Part shown: positions 11,555-21,615 of the stretch, one piece after another | How positions within the stretch are numbered: the first letter of the stretch is position 1 | How the letters are laid out: each line of letters opens with the position of its first letter | Origin: Corynespora cassiicola | Lineage: Eukaryota; Ascomycota; Dothideomycetes; Pleosporales; Corynesporascaceae | Direction of reading: 5' to 3' | DNA length: 64,000 bases | Assembly: GCA_022059125.1 (NCBI GenBank) | Contig: JAEUWY010000002.1 | Span: 3,658,001-3,722,000 of the forward strand | Notes under the pieces: model-generated | Databases searched by the model: none | The model's input: the letters and a program-made list of their open reading frames with translations, nothing else | What the model was told of the DNA's origin: nothing | Translations under genes and position numbers: made by a program

Positions 11555-14500
11555 ATGTTCCTCTCGCCCCCCTCAGAACGCACTCTCATTCTATCCTCCA
11601 TCGCAAAAGCTTTAGGCCTCCCAATTGAGAGTGTAGACACATCAAAATGCTTTATAGGACTAGGAGGCCACTCCCTCTCGGCCGTGGAGGTGCAGCACGA
11701 ATGCAAAACCATGGTATCAAATCCGCCTACGGTCGTGGCTCTACTCACATCGCCCTCGATCGAAGATCTGTTACCAGCTGAAGACACCCCTGCGCTATGC
11801 CAAGACAGTACAGAGGCTCCAAAGCTCCTTCATCCACTTTCTTCGATGAATTTGTCGCAATATGGAGAGGAATCATCGTCAGGGGGTTCAAGTGCGTCTT
11901 CAGTATGTACAGATGCCACTGGGGAAGGACTAGAGATTCATGTCGACACTGCAAAGACGACACCACTGCCACTGCCAGACAACGTGGAGCTTCAGTTCAT
12001 GTTGCCAGGGCAAAACTCGACAACAAACTGCCCAGAGTCGGAATCAGCCCCAGCGACAGACATGCAGGCTGCTTTCATCCTAGGCGGCCAGAGCACAATC
12101 CACTACTTCGAGACTTGGCTCTTGGAAGATCTGCCAGTGCTGAAATACGCATGGAAGAGGGTGATATCCATGGAGCCCATCTTTCAAACTGCATTCGAAC
12201 AAGTCTCCCCCGGGACTTTTACGATGCGCAAGCAAGAGGTGGCAGTTCCTTGGGAAGAAGTGGTGACATTTGACCGCGAGGCGTATAGAAACGAATTGAC
12301 TAGGCTGGATGTGCAGTCGCGACCGTCCTTCTCATTCAAGAGCGTCGTGTACAGAGCTTTGGGTGGCAATGGTAGCGGCTGCAGTGGGAGTGAAGCCACC
12401 ATCGTGCTCTCCGTTCACCATGCACTCTTGGACGGCTTTTCCATGGAGCGCTTGGCAGAAAAGGTTCGGCGTGTAGCAGCTGGAGAGGAGGGGATCACAG
12501 CGGGAAAATCATTCCTGACCACGGCTCAAGAGCTCGACACCATCAAGAGGGAAAACGAATCGACCGCGATGGAATTTTGGGCGAAGCATTCACAGAGCCA
12601 TCGCAAGTCCGCAACAGGACTCGGCTTGCGCAGGCCAAGAAAAGGAGGAAAGGCTGCTACACAGAGGAGCGATAACGAAGTCAATGCAAGCTTCGAACAC
12701 ATCGGTCGCCGGCTGCAGGACAAGTCGAAAAGGCTAGGAGTTACCGTGGCGTCATTCTTCCACGCAGCATGGGCGCTTGTGCAGGCCTTGTATTCCGACT
12801 CGAGCCATGTAGTCTTCGGTTCTATCATGAGTGGGCGAAACCTCCCCCTGGACGGCATCGACACCGTCATCGGCCCCATCCTCAACTCACTGCCCTTCCA
12901 TGTCTCCATGGAAGGAGAGATGTCGACCGATGAGCTCGTTCAGCGCGTCTTCCAGGATCTTGTAGAGCTCTCATGCCTTCAATGGAGCACGCCAGAGCAC
13001 GGGTTTGGGCGGGACTTTGAAGCAGCCTTATCGGTGACGCGCGGGCTGGACGGCTCTACCCCACACAATCTCATGCGCCCTATCCGGCCAGTCCGGTACG
13101 ACTTCGAAAGCAGCATCCCACTAAGCCTGGCTCTCGACGAAGCCGCCATGACTCTACGCGTCGTGTATCACGCCGATAAGTACACTGGGGCGGCCGTGCA
13201 GGGCCTGGTGTCGTGTTTTGTCAGCGCCCTGGAGCGGTTGACGGGCTCCACCAGCGTGCAGGTATGCATGGACTCGCTCATCACGGCGCCAATGCAGGGG
13301 CAGCTGCGAGTGATGGGCAATTGCGTATCCGGATTGACGACGCGTGCCGCCCACCAGGGGCAGGACCTTGTGTCCCTGTTCGATGCGACAGCGCGGAAGC
13401 ACGCAGACGTCGCCGCCATCGAGATTGGCGAACGCCGGGTCACGTACGCAGAATTCGACATGCTCGCTTCGCGAGTGGCCATGGCTCTATCTCGATTCGA
13501 CGTTCAGGGGGAGGTTGTCTGCGTACATGCCGATGGCAGCCTCGAGTGGGTCGCAGGCTTGATGGGCGCGCTGAAGGCCGACGCAACGTTTTGCAGCCTG
13601 GACGTGACGCTGCCCCACGAGCTGCGAAGCGACATGTTTCGAGCGGCGAGAAGTCGCGTCTTTGTCGTCGGCCATGAGTGGCAGAGGAAGTTCCTGCCCG
13701 ACGACTGCGCGCACTGCCTGGTGCTAGAGTCAATTGCAGTCACAGGAGGTCTCTCGGGTGACGAACAGGTCCGGGCGGCCAGCCGCATACCCCGGCCACT
13801 GGCGCCCGCATATCTCTGCTTTACGTCTGGGTCGACGGGAAAGCCCAAGGGCGTACTCTGCACCCACCAAGCACTCGTAGCGTTCCAGCAGGATGTCGAG
13901 GTAAGGCTCCACGCGGGGCCCGGGGTCCGGATTTCGCAATTCATGTCCCCCGCGTTCGACGGGAGCATCCACGAGATCTTCTCGGCGCTCAGCTATGGCG
14001 CGACGTTGGTGCTGCGACGCGACGGTGCAGACCCCTTCGAGGTGCTGCGTCGCGTCAGTAGCGCTATCATGACGCCATCCGTGGCGCGCTCCATGGCGCC
14101 GGCCGAGTTTGGAAACTTGGAGACAGTACGTGCCGTCCCGCCGCTTCGTCCCGCATTTAATCCACACCCAATCCTGACCTCCACTCTTGACCCTGCATCC
14201 TTTTTTGCTGACTGGCCGTAGGTGTACCTCGTGGGCGAACAAGTCCCACAGCCCGTCGTTGAGCAGTGGGCGCCCGGCCGCAAGCTCTACAACATGTACG
14301 GCCCCACCGAAGGCACGGGCGGCGCGACTATTGCCCGGTTGGAGCCCGGCCAGCCCGTCACCATCGGTCGTCCGAATCCAACCTCTCGCGTATACATTCT
14401 GGGGCGGTGCGGGCGCCTGATGCCCCCCGGCGCGATTGGCGAGATACACATCGCCGGGGCACAGGTGGCGATCGGATACGCGAACCTGCCCGAGGAGACG

Positions 14501-14911
14501 GCCGCACGCTTCGTACCGGACACGGTGTGCCCAGACCTTGGCGAGAAGATGTATCGTACAGGGGATGAAGGGTACTGGGACGAAAACGGCGAGGTTGTGT
14601 GTCTGGGACGCCGAGATAGGCAGGTCAAGATGCGTGGATTCAGGCTGGATCTTGACGATCTCGAGGCCCGGATCATCAAGGCGTTGCCAGAAATCAAGGC
14701 GGCGGCTCTCACGAAATCGGAGAGAGGGGACACGTTGGTAGCGATGCTGCAGCCGGCGAGCTTACAGCAGGAGCTTGTCAGGAAGGCCATGGTGAGCAAG
14801 TTACCCAGACAAGCTGTGCCGTCGGTAATCGCTTGCGTCGACGAATTCCCCATGACGCGAGCGGGCAAGGTGGATGTCAAGGCCATTGCAGCAACACTCG
14901 CGGGACACTAG
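11555..14911 (+). CDS. Short NRPS with T-C-A order, paralog of the middle of the GliP-like NRPS
   Basis: Protein of 1086 residues from exons 11555-14125 and 14222-14911. The thiolation domain is at about residues 8-75, with its phosphopantetheine Ser in LGGHS at residue 40. A condensation domain follows (HHALLDG, residues 288-294), then an adenylation domain (CFTSGSTGKPKG near 755, YRTGDEG near 967, GRRDRQVKMRGF, and a final GKVD). It stops after the adenylation domain, with no second T, C or release domain. Each domain resembles T1-C1-A2 of the NRPS at 28797-35140, and the adenylation intron is at the same place. The adenylation domain shares FDGxxHExF with A2, not A1. All core motifs look intact, so it may work in trans or be a preserved partial duplicate. 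Confidence 0.88.
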
Positions 14912-15009
14912 CCGTCGGCATAGGGGGGGGCTCACACTTTGCAAGTCGTATGTATCATATCAATTACATTTCATTTCCAACTCATGACCATTATACACAC
15001 AAAATACAT

Positions 15010-15729
15010 TTACAGTGCGGCCGCCCTGAGCGAATCCACCTTGGACGACATCCTCCCCTCCAACTCGGCCGCCATGCCCGCACACGTAACCCTACACGGC
15101 GACGTCTCCGAGCTCACGGCCTGACACAGCCGCCCCATGGCGCTTTGCATCTCGGTGAGGCGCTTCATCATCAGCATCCGCAGCAAGACTCGGCGGTCGA
15201 TGCCTCGCACAGCATAGCTCCCGCACCGCAGCGGCACCTCGTCCTTGGCCAGACTGCTTATCAAGGGCAACCGATCGCGCTCACACGAGGGCGCCCCCTC
15301 GATCCACAGGGTGCCCATGCCGAGCGCAACGCTCAGCTCGTCCATGGCCTGGCACAGCACCAGCGCAGACGACAGCCGCCCACTGCACGCCGGACACGCG
15401 AGCACCGCCAAGCAGGCGTCGAGCGGCTGCTTGGAGCGCTGCACCGCGCTCGCGAAGAAGGCGCTGTTGCCCGCACTGCCGGGCTCCGGGTCCGTCGCCA
15501 GCTCGCTCAGGTGCTGCACCAGCGTCGTTGTGCACTGGCATGGCGGCGCTGGCGCAGAGGCGGGTACGGCTACGGGCACGGCATCTGTCGGGGCCCAGTC
15601 CATGAGCGGGTCTGTCGATGTGCTCGAGGTGGTTGTGGCGAGGGGGGTTGGAGCCGAAGGGGGGAAGTGGTCTAGCTGGAGAGACGGGCAGCTTGGGAGC
15701 GGGCTGAGGAGAAGGTCGAAGTCTATGCT

Positions 15730-15774
<45 letters not shown>

Positions 15775-16506
15775 GCTTAGGGGGTCGTCGAGGGATGGGT
15801 CCGCAAAGGATAGGGAGGGGAAGTGGTTCGAGTCGAAGTGCGAGAAGAAGGTCATCGAGTGGGCTTCTCGGAGGGGAGGGGGCGACAGATGGGCGGTTTG
15901 GGGGAGATCTGGGTCGAACTGGCCGTTTGGCTGGTCGTAGGGGTTCGTTTCCGTGCTCAGGTCGTAATGCGTATTGTCTTGACTGCTGCTCCGGCTGTCG
16001 TTTAGGTCGTAGATGCTGCTCTCCCGGCCATGGCGAGAAGTGCTCCCCTGGCTGTTTTGGGGACTGCGCTGCTGCTGCTGCTGGCCATTGAACTGCCGGC
16101 TCTCCACGTCGTCGTGTTGCGTCTTGTCCTCGTGCGTCGCCGATGGGGGAGGAGTTGCTAAGGGCTGTGGAGAAGGACGGCAGGGCCCGCAATCCTCCTG
16201 AGTGGGGGATGCGGATTCGGGTGTGGGGAGCGTGATGTGCGTGTTGGGTGGCGATTGCGATTGGGCTGGCTGCTGCGGCGGCGGCCTCGAGGCTTGCCCA
16301 GCTGGCGTCGTAGAATCTACCATCCTCTTGGGTCGAGGGCGCCCGGCTCGACGGGACACGCTATAGACGCAATCGATGCTGTACTTGACGCATCGTCGGC
16401 AGGAAGGGCGTTCCTGGCCGCAGCGGATCTTCGATGCCTGGCAGGTATCACACGATTGGCGAACTTTGGGGGCTTTGGGAAGCTGGCCGTTTCGTTGGCT
16501 CGACAT
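15010..16506 (-). CDS. Zn2Cys6 transcription factor, AflR/GliZ type, probable cluster regulator
   Basis: Single-exon protein of 498 residues. The Zn2Cys6 cluster has Cys at 19, 22, 29, 36, 39 and 46 (spacing 2-6-6-2-6), followed by a basic RRAGRPRPKR linker. The middle is Ser/Gln/Pro-rich with an uninterrupted glutamine run of about 15. The C-terminal half, from CQCTTTLVQHL onward, resembles the AflR-type regulatory domain with its paired cysteines (LACPACSGRL). Proteins of this build control fungal metabolite clusters from the nucleus, and GliZ/SirZ-type regulators are linked to TCGGN3CCGA. No such site was found in its own upstream region. It converges with the T-C-A NRPS, only ~100 bases separating the stop codons. 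Confidence 0.88.
15731..15770. repeat. CAG/CTG triplet microsatellite inside the regulator
   Basis: Forty-base pure GCT run on the + strand, read on the other strand as glutamines between the DNA-binding and regulatory domains. Such tracts vary in length between strains. Confidence 0.9.
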
Positions 16507-16729
16507 GACGGAATCTCTGGGGGGCGATGGCGTTGTCTGCGGATGGTTCCAGTTTCAATCACGGGGGGGCGGCTTTATCAAGGACGCTAAAGAGGGATGG
16601 ATGAGGGGAGATGCTGAACACTTGTCTTGGTCTTAGTTTAAATATTCCGGTCCCTTTTTCGGACTAATACGGTCCAACTCCATAAAGAACTACAGTAAAA
16701 ACGCTCCAGATAACGTTGGGGTGCGTGGC

Positions 16730-17236
16730 CTATCGAGGTCGGGCGGTGACATGGTCCGACAAGCCGAGTATCTGCTGCTTACACGACTGCAGCTCGTGCG
16801 TCTTGGCGCGGACAATGTCCAAGTACTCGGCCACTTGTACGGACCTAGCTGTAGAGAGGGCGCTATCCAGCTGGGCCATGACCTTGACAAAGTGGGAGAG
16901 TTGGAGGCTCATTAGCTCCCGGCTTAGCATGTCTGCATCGGCCCGGTCCAACGCAAAGCTGCCGAGGGATACGCCGTTGTTGATGTCCCCACGGAGCCAG
17001 GCCCCCTGTACCCACTCGATCACAGTCGCACTAACGACGGTGACGCTAGCCAACGAGAATCGCCGCTGACGGCATGCCGTGCAGTTGAGCACGGCAAGGC
17101 ACCGCACCTCGGCATCCTCCATCACCTCCAGGGACGTTTCCAATCCCACCGCGCTGCCCTCGAGTTGTTCGATACGCATCAACACCTGAATTGCTGACAA
17201 AGTGCAATTACAACTGGCCGAAAATGTCTTTTCCAT
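16730..17236 (-). CDS. AflR/GliZ-like regulatory-domain protein without a zinc cluster
   Basis: Reading frame of 168 residues from the ATG at 17236. It resembles the C-terminal regulatory half of AflR-type regulators: CNCTLSAIQVL, then RCLAVLNCTACRQRR, then a helical stretch LSHFVKVMAQLDSAL. These echo CQCTTTLVQHL, ACLAVLACPACSGR and the following region of the adjacent full regulator. No Cys6 zinc cluster is readable upstream on the same strand: the preceding reading frames carry no CxxC pattern and contain stops. It lies 224 bases beyond the start codon of the full regulator, on the same strand. It may be a truncated duplicate or a small protein lacking DNA binding. Upstream coding exons outside simple reading frames cannot be excluded. 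Confidence 0.55.
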   Translation of the reverse strand: MEKTFSASCNCTLSAIQVLMRIEQLEGSAVGLETSLEVMEDAEVRCLAVLNCTACRQRRFSLASVTVVSATVIEWVQGAWLRGDINNGVSLGSFALDRADADMLSRELMSLQLSHFVKVMAQLDSALSTARSVQVAEYLDIVRAKTHELQSCKQQILGLSDHVTARPR

Positions 17237-19262
17237 TTCAATCTCCCTTTGGTCTCCGGTCCTGTCTGCTTTTTTTCCTTTTTCCAGAGTCAGTAATGGT
17301 CCGGCGGGGAGTACCAAATGAGATCTTACTGTTGTCTGGTGGCGGCTCGAGTCGTACGGCAGAAGGGGAATTGCTTCCGCTATTCTTATGGGAGGAATGC
17401 TTTCTTGTCCTCGGGTCCCGACTGCGTTTCACCACTTGACTTGGTCAAGGAAATCAGGGCGCGATTCCATCTCTGTTTTGCCATCCTAACACGATATGCC
17501 TATCGGGCCGAGAAACGCGAGGCTGCTGCCGCCCTATATTAGTGGAAAGGTGGCAAATGAACATTTTCTGTTGTCACGGCTTAGGACATCATAGACGTTT
17601 GGGCGCGGATGATCACTAAATGTATGGCGAGGAGTTTGGCAAAGTTGGCAAGCAATTCTCCGAATATACCAAAACCAATCCAGGCATAAGATATTCTACA
17701 CTCGCTCGATAAGCGATTGACACCGCCTAGACAACCTTCTAACTGCCTTTATGCATGTTCGTGCGAGACAAACGTTTCCCCACTGCATGCGCACCAATTG
17801 CATTCGGTTTCGCCCCTCATGTAACAATAGCGCAGGTGGCTAAATAGGGTTCTGACAATCCCTGCATGTATAGTTAGATAGAGTTAGTAAACCGCACATT
17901 CCGGTTCTGCCCCGCCTATTCAGGGTCCTTCTCATCAGCGCATTGCACGATCAAGCGAAGGCCTTGGAGGTTGGGCAATAATGAGTCTACAGACATACAA
18001 CTCCTTGCGGCACGGCATGGCGCCCCGCTCGCCCAAGAGAATCAATTTCCAAGTAGCAAGTGAAATGAAAAATACTCTTGGAGTTGGTTCACAGCTGTGA
18101 CACTTCCGTTAGGCATCCCAAGGCCAGCTGCCGCCTTCGAATATATTGTCCATGCTATTCCAACTTCCTATCCCAGAAAATCACCCGATGGCATTCAACA
18201 ACCGGTGAAGAACATGCAAGGGATCATGGTTCACGATAAGAACGTGCAATTCTATGGTTCACCTAGACCAGACTCAGGTATCCACAGCGCGGTCACTCAT
18301 AGTAGGGTAAATAGCCTCAGTGGAGGCCATCCGTCAACGTGCACGGTGGAAAATCAAACGATCCGATAATTTACCGGATGCGACACTTCCGCCCGTTCCC
18401 AATTCCGCGTCACGAAGAGCGGCACCACACTCCGTCTCGCGACCAACCGAAACGCCACAATGACACGTGAAAGGAACTTCCCGAGATCGGCTCTAGGTGG
18501 AGCTGAACTCCGTCTAATGGCCATCAAGTATGAAGACACGTAAGCTAATAGGCTGGGTATCTGCTGTTTCGGACCTTTCCCGGCCCTTATTGTCTTGCGG
18601 GTTGTAAAACCGCTTGACCGCTTCTCGGTGATCCAGGCCGCCTTTTTATTGCAGAATGACCTCTTGATTAGTATTGCTTGACATGGTTACATCCTATAGT
18701 CATGCGTTACCGGTCAGGAACCCTTTAACTTGCTGAATAGCGCATATAACCAAGAAAGGGATACCCTAAGGAATCCAACCGCTCAGGCCATCGACAGGTA
18801 GCAACAACTGTTTTGCCAGTATTTGAGGCAATAAATCCAGAAGAGTTGGCACCGGAAGCGTTGGATGCTTGTACGGCGCTGGATGCTTGTACGGCACTGG
18901 ATGCTTGTACGGCGCTAGACACTATGTGTATCTGATGGGAATTGGAGTTGGAAATTCAATTTGGCCACAGTGATGTGTGAGTAATGCCCTGACGCGAGGC
19001 TATGATATTATTCTGAAAATGGGTTCGCACGACGCTTGTTTCTCCAGTGACAGAAAGAACAGGCTCGGCGTGTCCGGACCCACGCAAGCTTCACCTTGTT
19101 TCAGCTGCCATGTTCGGACTAGATTCTCTTTTCAACGAACGAAATGGTGTACGAAAATACGTGTACATAGCCGCGGTTCCCAAGCCAAGAAGATGAATAG
19201 CTATCTAATCACGTCTGTGGAGCCTTTTTTTTCGCGTCTGCCACTTCGGCAATTGGCTGGTC
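17237..19262. other. Gene-poor stretch between regulator and AsaB-like copy B
   Basis: About 2.0 kb with only short, unconvincing reading frames and no TCGGN3CCGA site. It contains the small tandem repeat at 18857-18910. It may be the junction between the two parts of the cluster. Confidence 0.5.
18857..18910. repeat. 18-base tandem repeat, three copies
   Basis: Three near-identical 18-base units of the form GCGCTGGATGCTTGTACG with one or two changes. On the minus strand they would read as a repeated SSAVQA, but no Met-initiated gene supports this. Confidence 0.8.
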
Positions 19263-20310
19263 CTACGTCCACCAGAGTGTCGAGGCAAGCTCCTCATCTT
19301 CGTGTATAACAATGCACCGCACCTCCATGCTCTCTCTCAGTGGCGCATCTTTGGGCGTGTTCGGATGCTCAAAGGCGCAATGTGCGCAGGCTATGCTCAG
19401 TCGTTAGTCGAATGACGATCAAAATAGGATCGCAAGGGCATGATGAGCATCGACTCACCCTTTCCCGTCACAGCGGGCTTGTTGTCCCAAATCTTTATGA
19501 AGGTAACCTCGCTATTCTGTTGAGAATCGAGGTAGTACCACCGCTGGTCCTCTTTGTAAGAGATATTACACGACTGGCCACGCAGCTCGAAACGGTTGCG
19601 ATACAGGTTCGTGGGATGGTAGTTCGCCGGCCTCAGGCTCGTAAAATCCATCGTGGCGAGGGGCCAGTCCTGCACGGGGCCATTCAGGGGCCTCCAGACG
19701 CTGGTGGATCGCTCTCAGCTTGCTGTTCAAATGACCAGAATTCAATTGGGTTACTCACTTGATGATTTGCACGCGCCCCTTGAGCGCATGGTCTGAGCCG
19801 TAGCCCAGATGCTGGTGAACACGACGTGCAGCCCCCACAGGACCCCTAGATGGCTCGTCGGCTTCTTGGATCCGAAAACGGGAAAACATTTCCTCAAAGA
19901 GGTACTTACTGGTCGACATGTACGTAAGCAGCTGGCTGCTCCCGGCCGTCTGGGTTCTTTCCAGCAAGCTTGGGGTCGCGGCGGCGCATAGTGTGGTCGA
20001 AGATGATGACGCGCGATGCGCCCGTTTGCTTTTTGAGTAGGCTTTGAAGGTGATCATAATAGCGCTCTTTGGCACCGTCTTCATCTTTCCGGAGTTGCTC
20101 CACAAACGCAGCTCCCTCGGGATCGTCTGCGTAGGCGAAACCATGTGTGTCGAGGGAAAATTGGTTTTTGATGGGGCGTGCATCATGAACCTGGACCTCT
20201 TCGGCGTTGTAGGAAAAGTTGCAAGAGTCGAAACCCTCGTCAGGCTGAGAGCGATAAAAAGGCTCCTCGGCCATTGGGGCCATGAATTGCATGGTCGCTG
20301 GTACAGACAT
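19263..20310 (-). CDS. AsaB/CmcJ-like oxidoreductase family protein, copy B
   Basis: Protein of 285 residues, exons 20310-19910, 19845-19759, 19700-19459 and 19390-19263. The ATG at 20310 aligns with the start of copy A; an in-frame ATG at 20379 would add 23 residues. The spliced length equals that of copy A, and the VHVDQ-then-GxVGAARR junction, the 87-base exon and the 242-base exon are conserved. The first intron of copy A is absent here. Family signatures are VWRPLNGPVQDWPLATMD and LRESMEVRCIV. It is divergent from the GliT-like gene at 20511, with 200 bases between starts, suggesting joint control. The exact reaction is unknown; an oxidative tailoring role is inferred. Confidence 0.8.
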
Positions 20311-20427
20311 GATGGAATTTCGCAAATGAGAAAGTTGGTTTGCGGAGGGACTTGTCAATGTTGGAGCGATGTCTGGCATATTTTTGAATAACGATCAGGG
20401 TAGACCTCATGTCGACGCCCGATGTCG

Positions 20428-20438
20428 TCGCTCCCCGA
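20428..20438. promoter_or_regulatory. Degenerate TCGGN3CCGA-like site
   Basis: TCGC-TCC-CCGA, one mismatch to the consensus, in the 200-base divergent promoter of AsaB-like copy B and the CxxH GliT-like gene. It is the only near match there. Confidence 0.35.
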
Positions 20439-20510
20439 GGTGCTACCAGCAGTGGCACAAAAGAGAACCCAGGCCGCAGCACCAGAACCATACAACTCTA
20501 CAAACCCAAA

Positions 20511-21546
20511 ATGACCGACTGCTTTGACGTTCTCATCATCGGAGGTGGACTTGCTGGTCTAAGCACCGCACTGAGTCTGGTGCGGTCGCTTCACACGGCT
20601 GTAGTCTTTGACTCCCGCAACTACCGCAACCGCAAAGCCAATTGGTTGCACACACTACCTGGATGGGACGGCCGTGATCCGGAAGAATACCGTGCTGCTG
20701 CTCGGCAGAACATTCTCTCCAAATACAACACTGTCCAATTCGCTACTGGCGTTGTAATTGACAACGTCAGTCGTGACCCGGAAGCCGAATTCCCCTTTAC
20801 AGCCACCGATTCAAAGGGGCGCATATGGCGGGGCCGCAAGCTTGTGCTAGCCATGGGCATCCAGGATGTGCCGCTCGACGTGCCAGGATACAATGATTGT
20901 TGGGCTAAAGGAATGTGAGTCTCCTCGGTTCAATGAATTTCTTTCAATGGCTGAATAGGCAACAAGATTTCATTGTCTGGTGCATCGCGGGTACGAAGAG
21001 CGAGGTTGTGCGTCGGCTGGTGTTTTGGCGGCTGGTGGCGATGACAATCTCAAAGCGGCTCGTCACCTTTCCTTGCAGTGTCGTCGATACACTTCGGGGC
21101 CTGTCACAGTTTACACACACGGAAATGAGGCTCTGGCAGCAGAGTGTCGTGAAGCCCTCGGGCCTCTGGGATTTCGCATAGATTCTCGGCGCATCACTCG
21201 CTTTACAAAGGAGCCTATCCAGGCTCAAGTCACAGCCGAATTTGAAGATGGAAAGAGCGTAACTGAGGGCTTTATCATCCACAGGCCCTTGCCTATGAAC
21301 AATGGCGCGTTTGCGAAGCAATTGGGCGTGGAGACCAATGAGTTTGGATTCTATAAGACGAATCCCCCCTTCTTTGAGACATCTGTGCCTGGAATCTTTG
21401 CAGCGGGCGACTGTGGCGACCCCTTCAAGATCGGAACATTCGCTGTTTCAATGGGTGCATTCGTCGCAGGTGGGCTGCAGATGCAGCTCGACGCGGGGAG
21501 CGCGCATACTGCAGGCCCGGCGTATCAGATTGTAGAGCAAGAATAA
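20511..21546 (+). CDS. GliT-like FAD/NAD(P) oxidoreductase with CxxH in place of CxxC
   Basis: Protein of 327 residues from exons 20511-20914 and 20967-21546. The FAD-binding loop IIGGGLAGL is at the N-terminus and the second FAD motif [11 protein letters not shown] near the C-terminus, as in thioredoxin-reductase-fold dithiol oxidases (GliT, SirT). The expected redox motif HCLFCHGYEE reads [10 protein letters not shown]: Cys138 is kept, the second Cys is His141. The codons align one-to-one with the intact paralog at 24000-24985, so this is substitution, not a frameshift. The acceptor at 20966 is fixed by phase and homology. A normal dithiol/disulfide exchange should be impaired. It may catalyse another flavin reaction or be degenerating, though the rest of the frame is clean. 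Confidence 0.88.
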
Positions 21547-21615
21547 ACTAGTCAATTGGCTTCTCGAACACACCAGATCTGTATCCAAGAAGAGAAATGA
21601 TTTACATGCAAGGCA

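Noticed and set aside
13440..14449. Long minus-strand and alternate-frame ORFs over the T-C-A NRPS
   Set aside because: Shadows of a G-C rich coding region. They show no protein motifs, while the plus frame has all NRPS core motifs.
15281..16192. 303-residue alternate-frame ORF in the regulator, with a poly-Ala run
   Set aside because: Frame-shifted reading of the CAG tract and flanking low-complexity DNA. The other frame has the zinc cluster.
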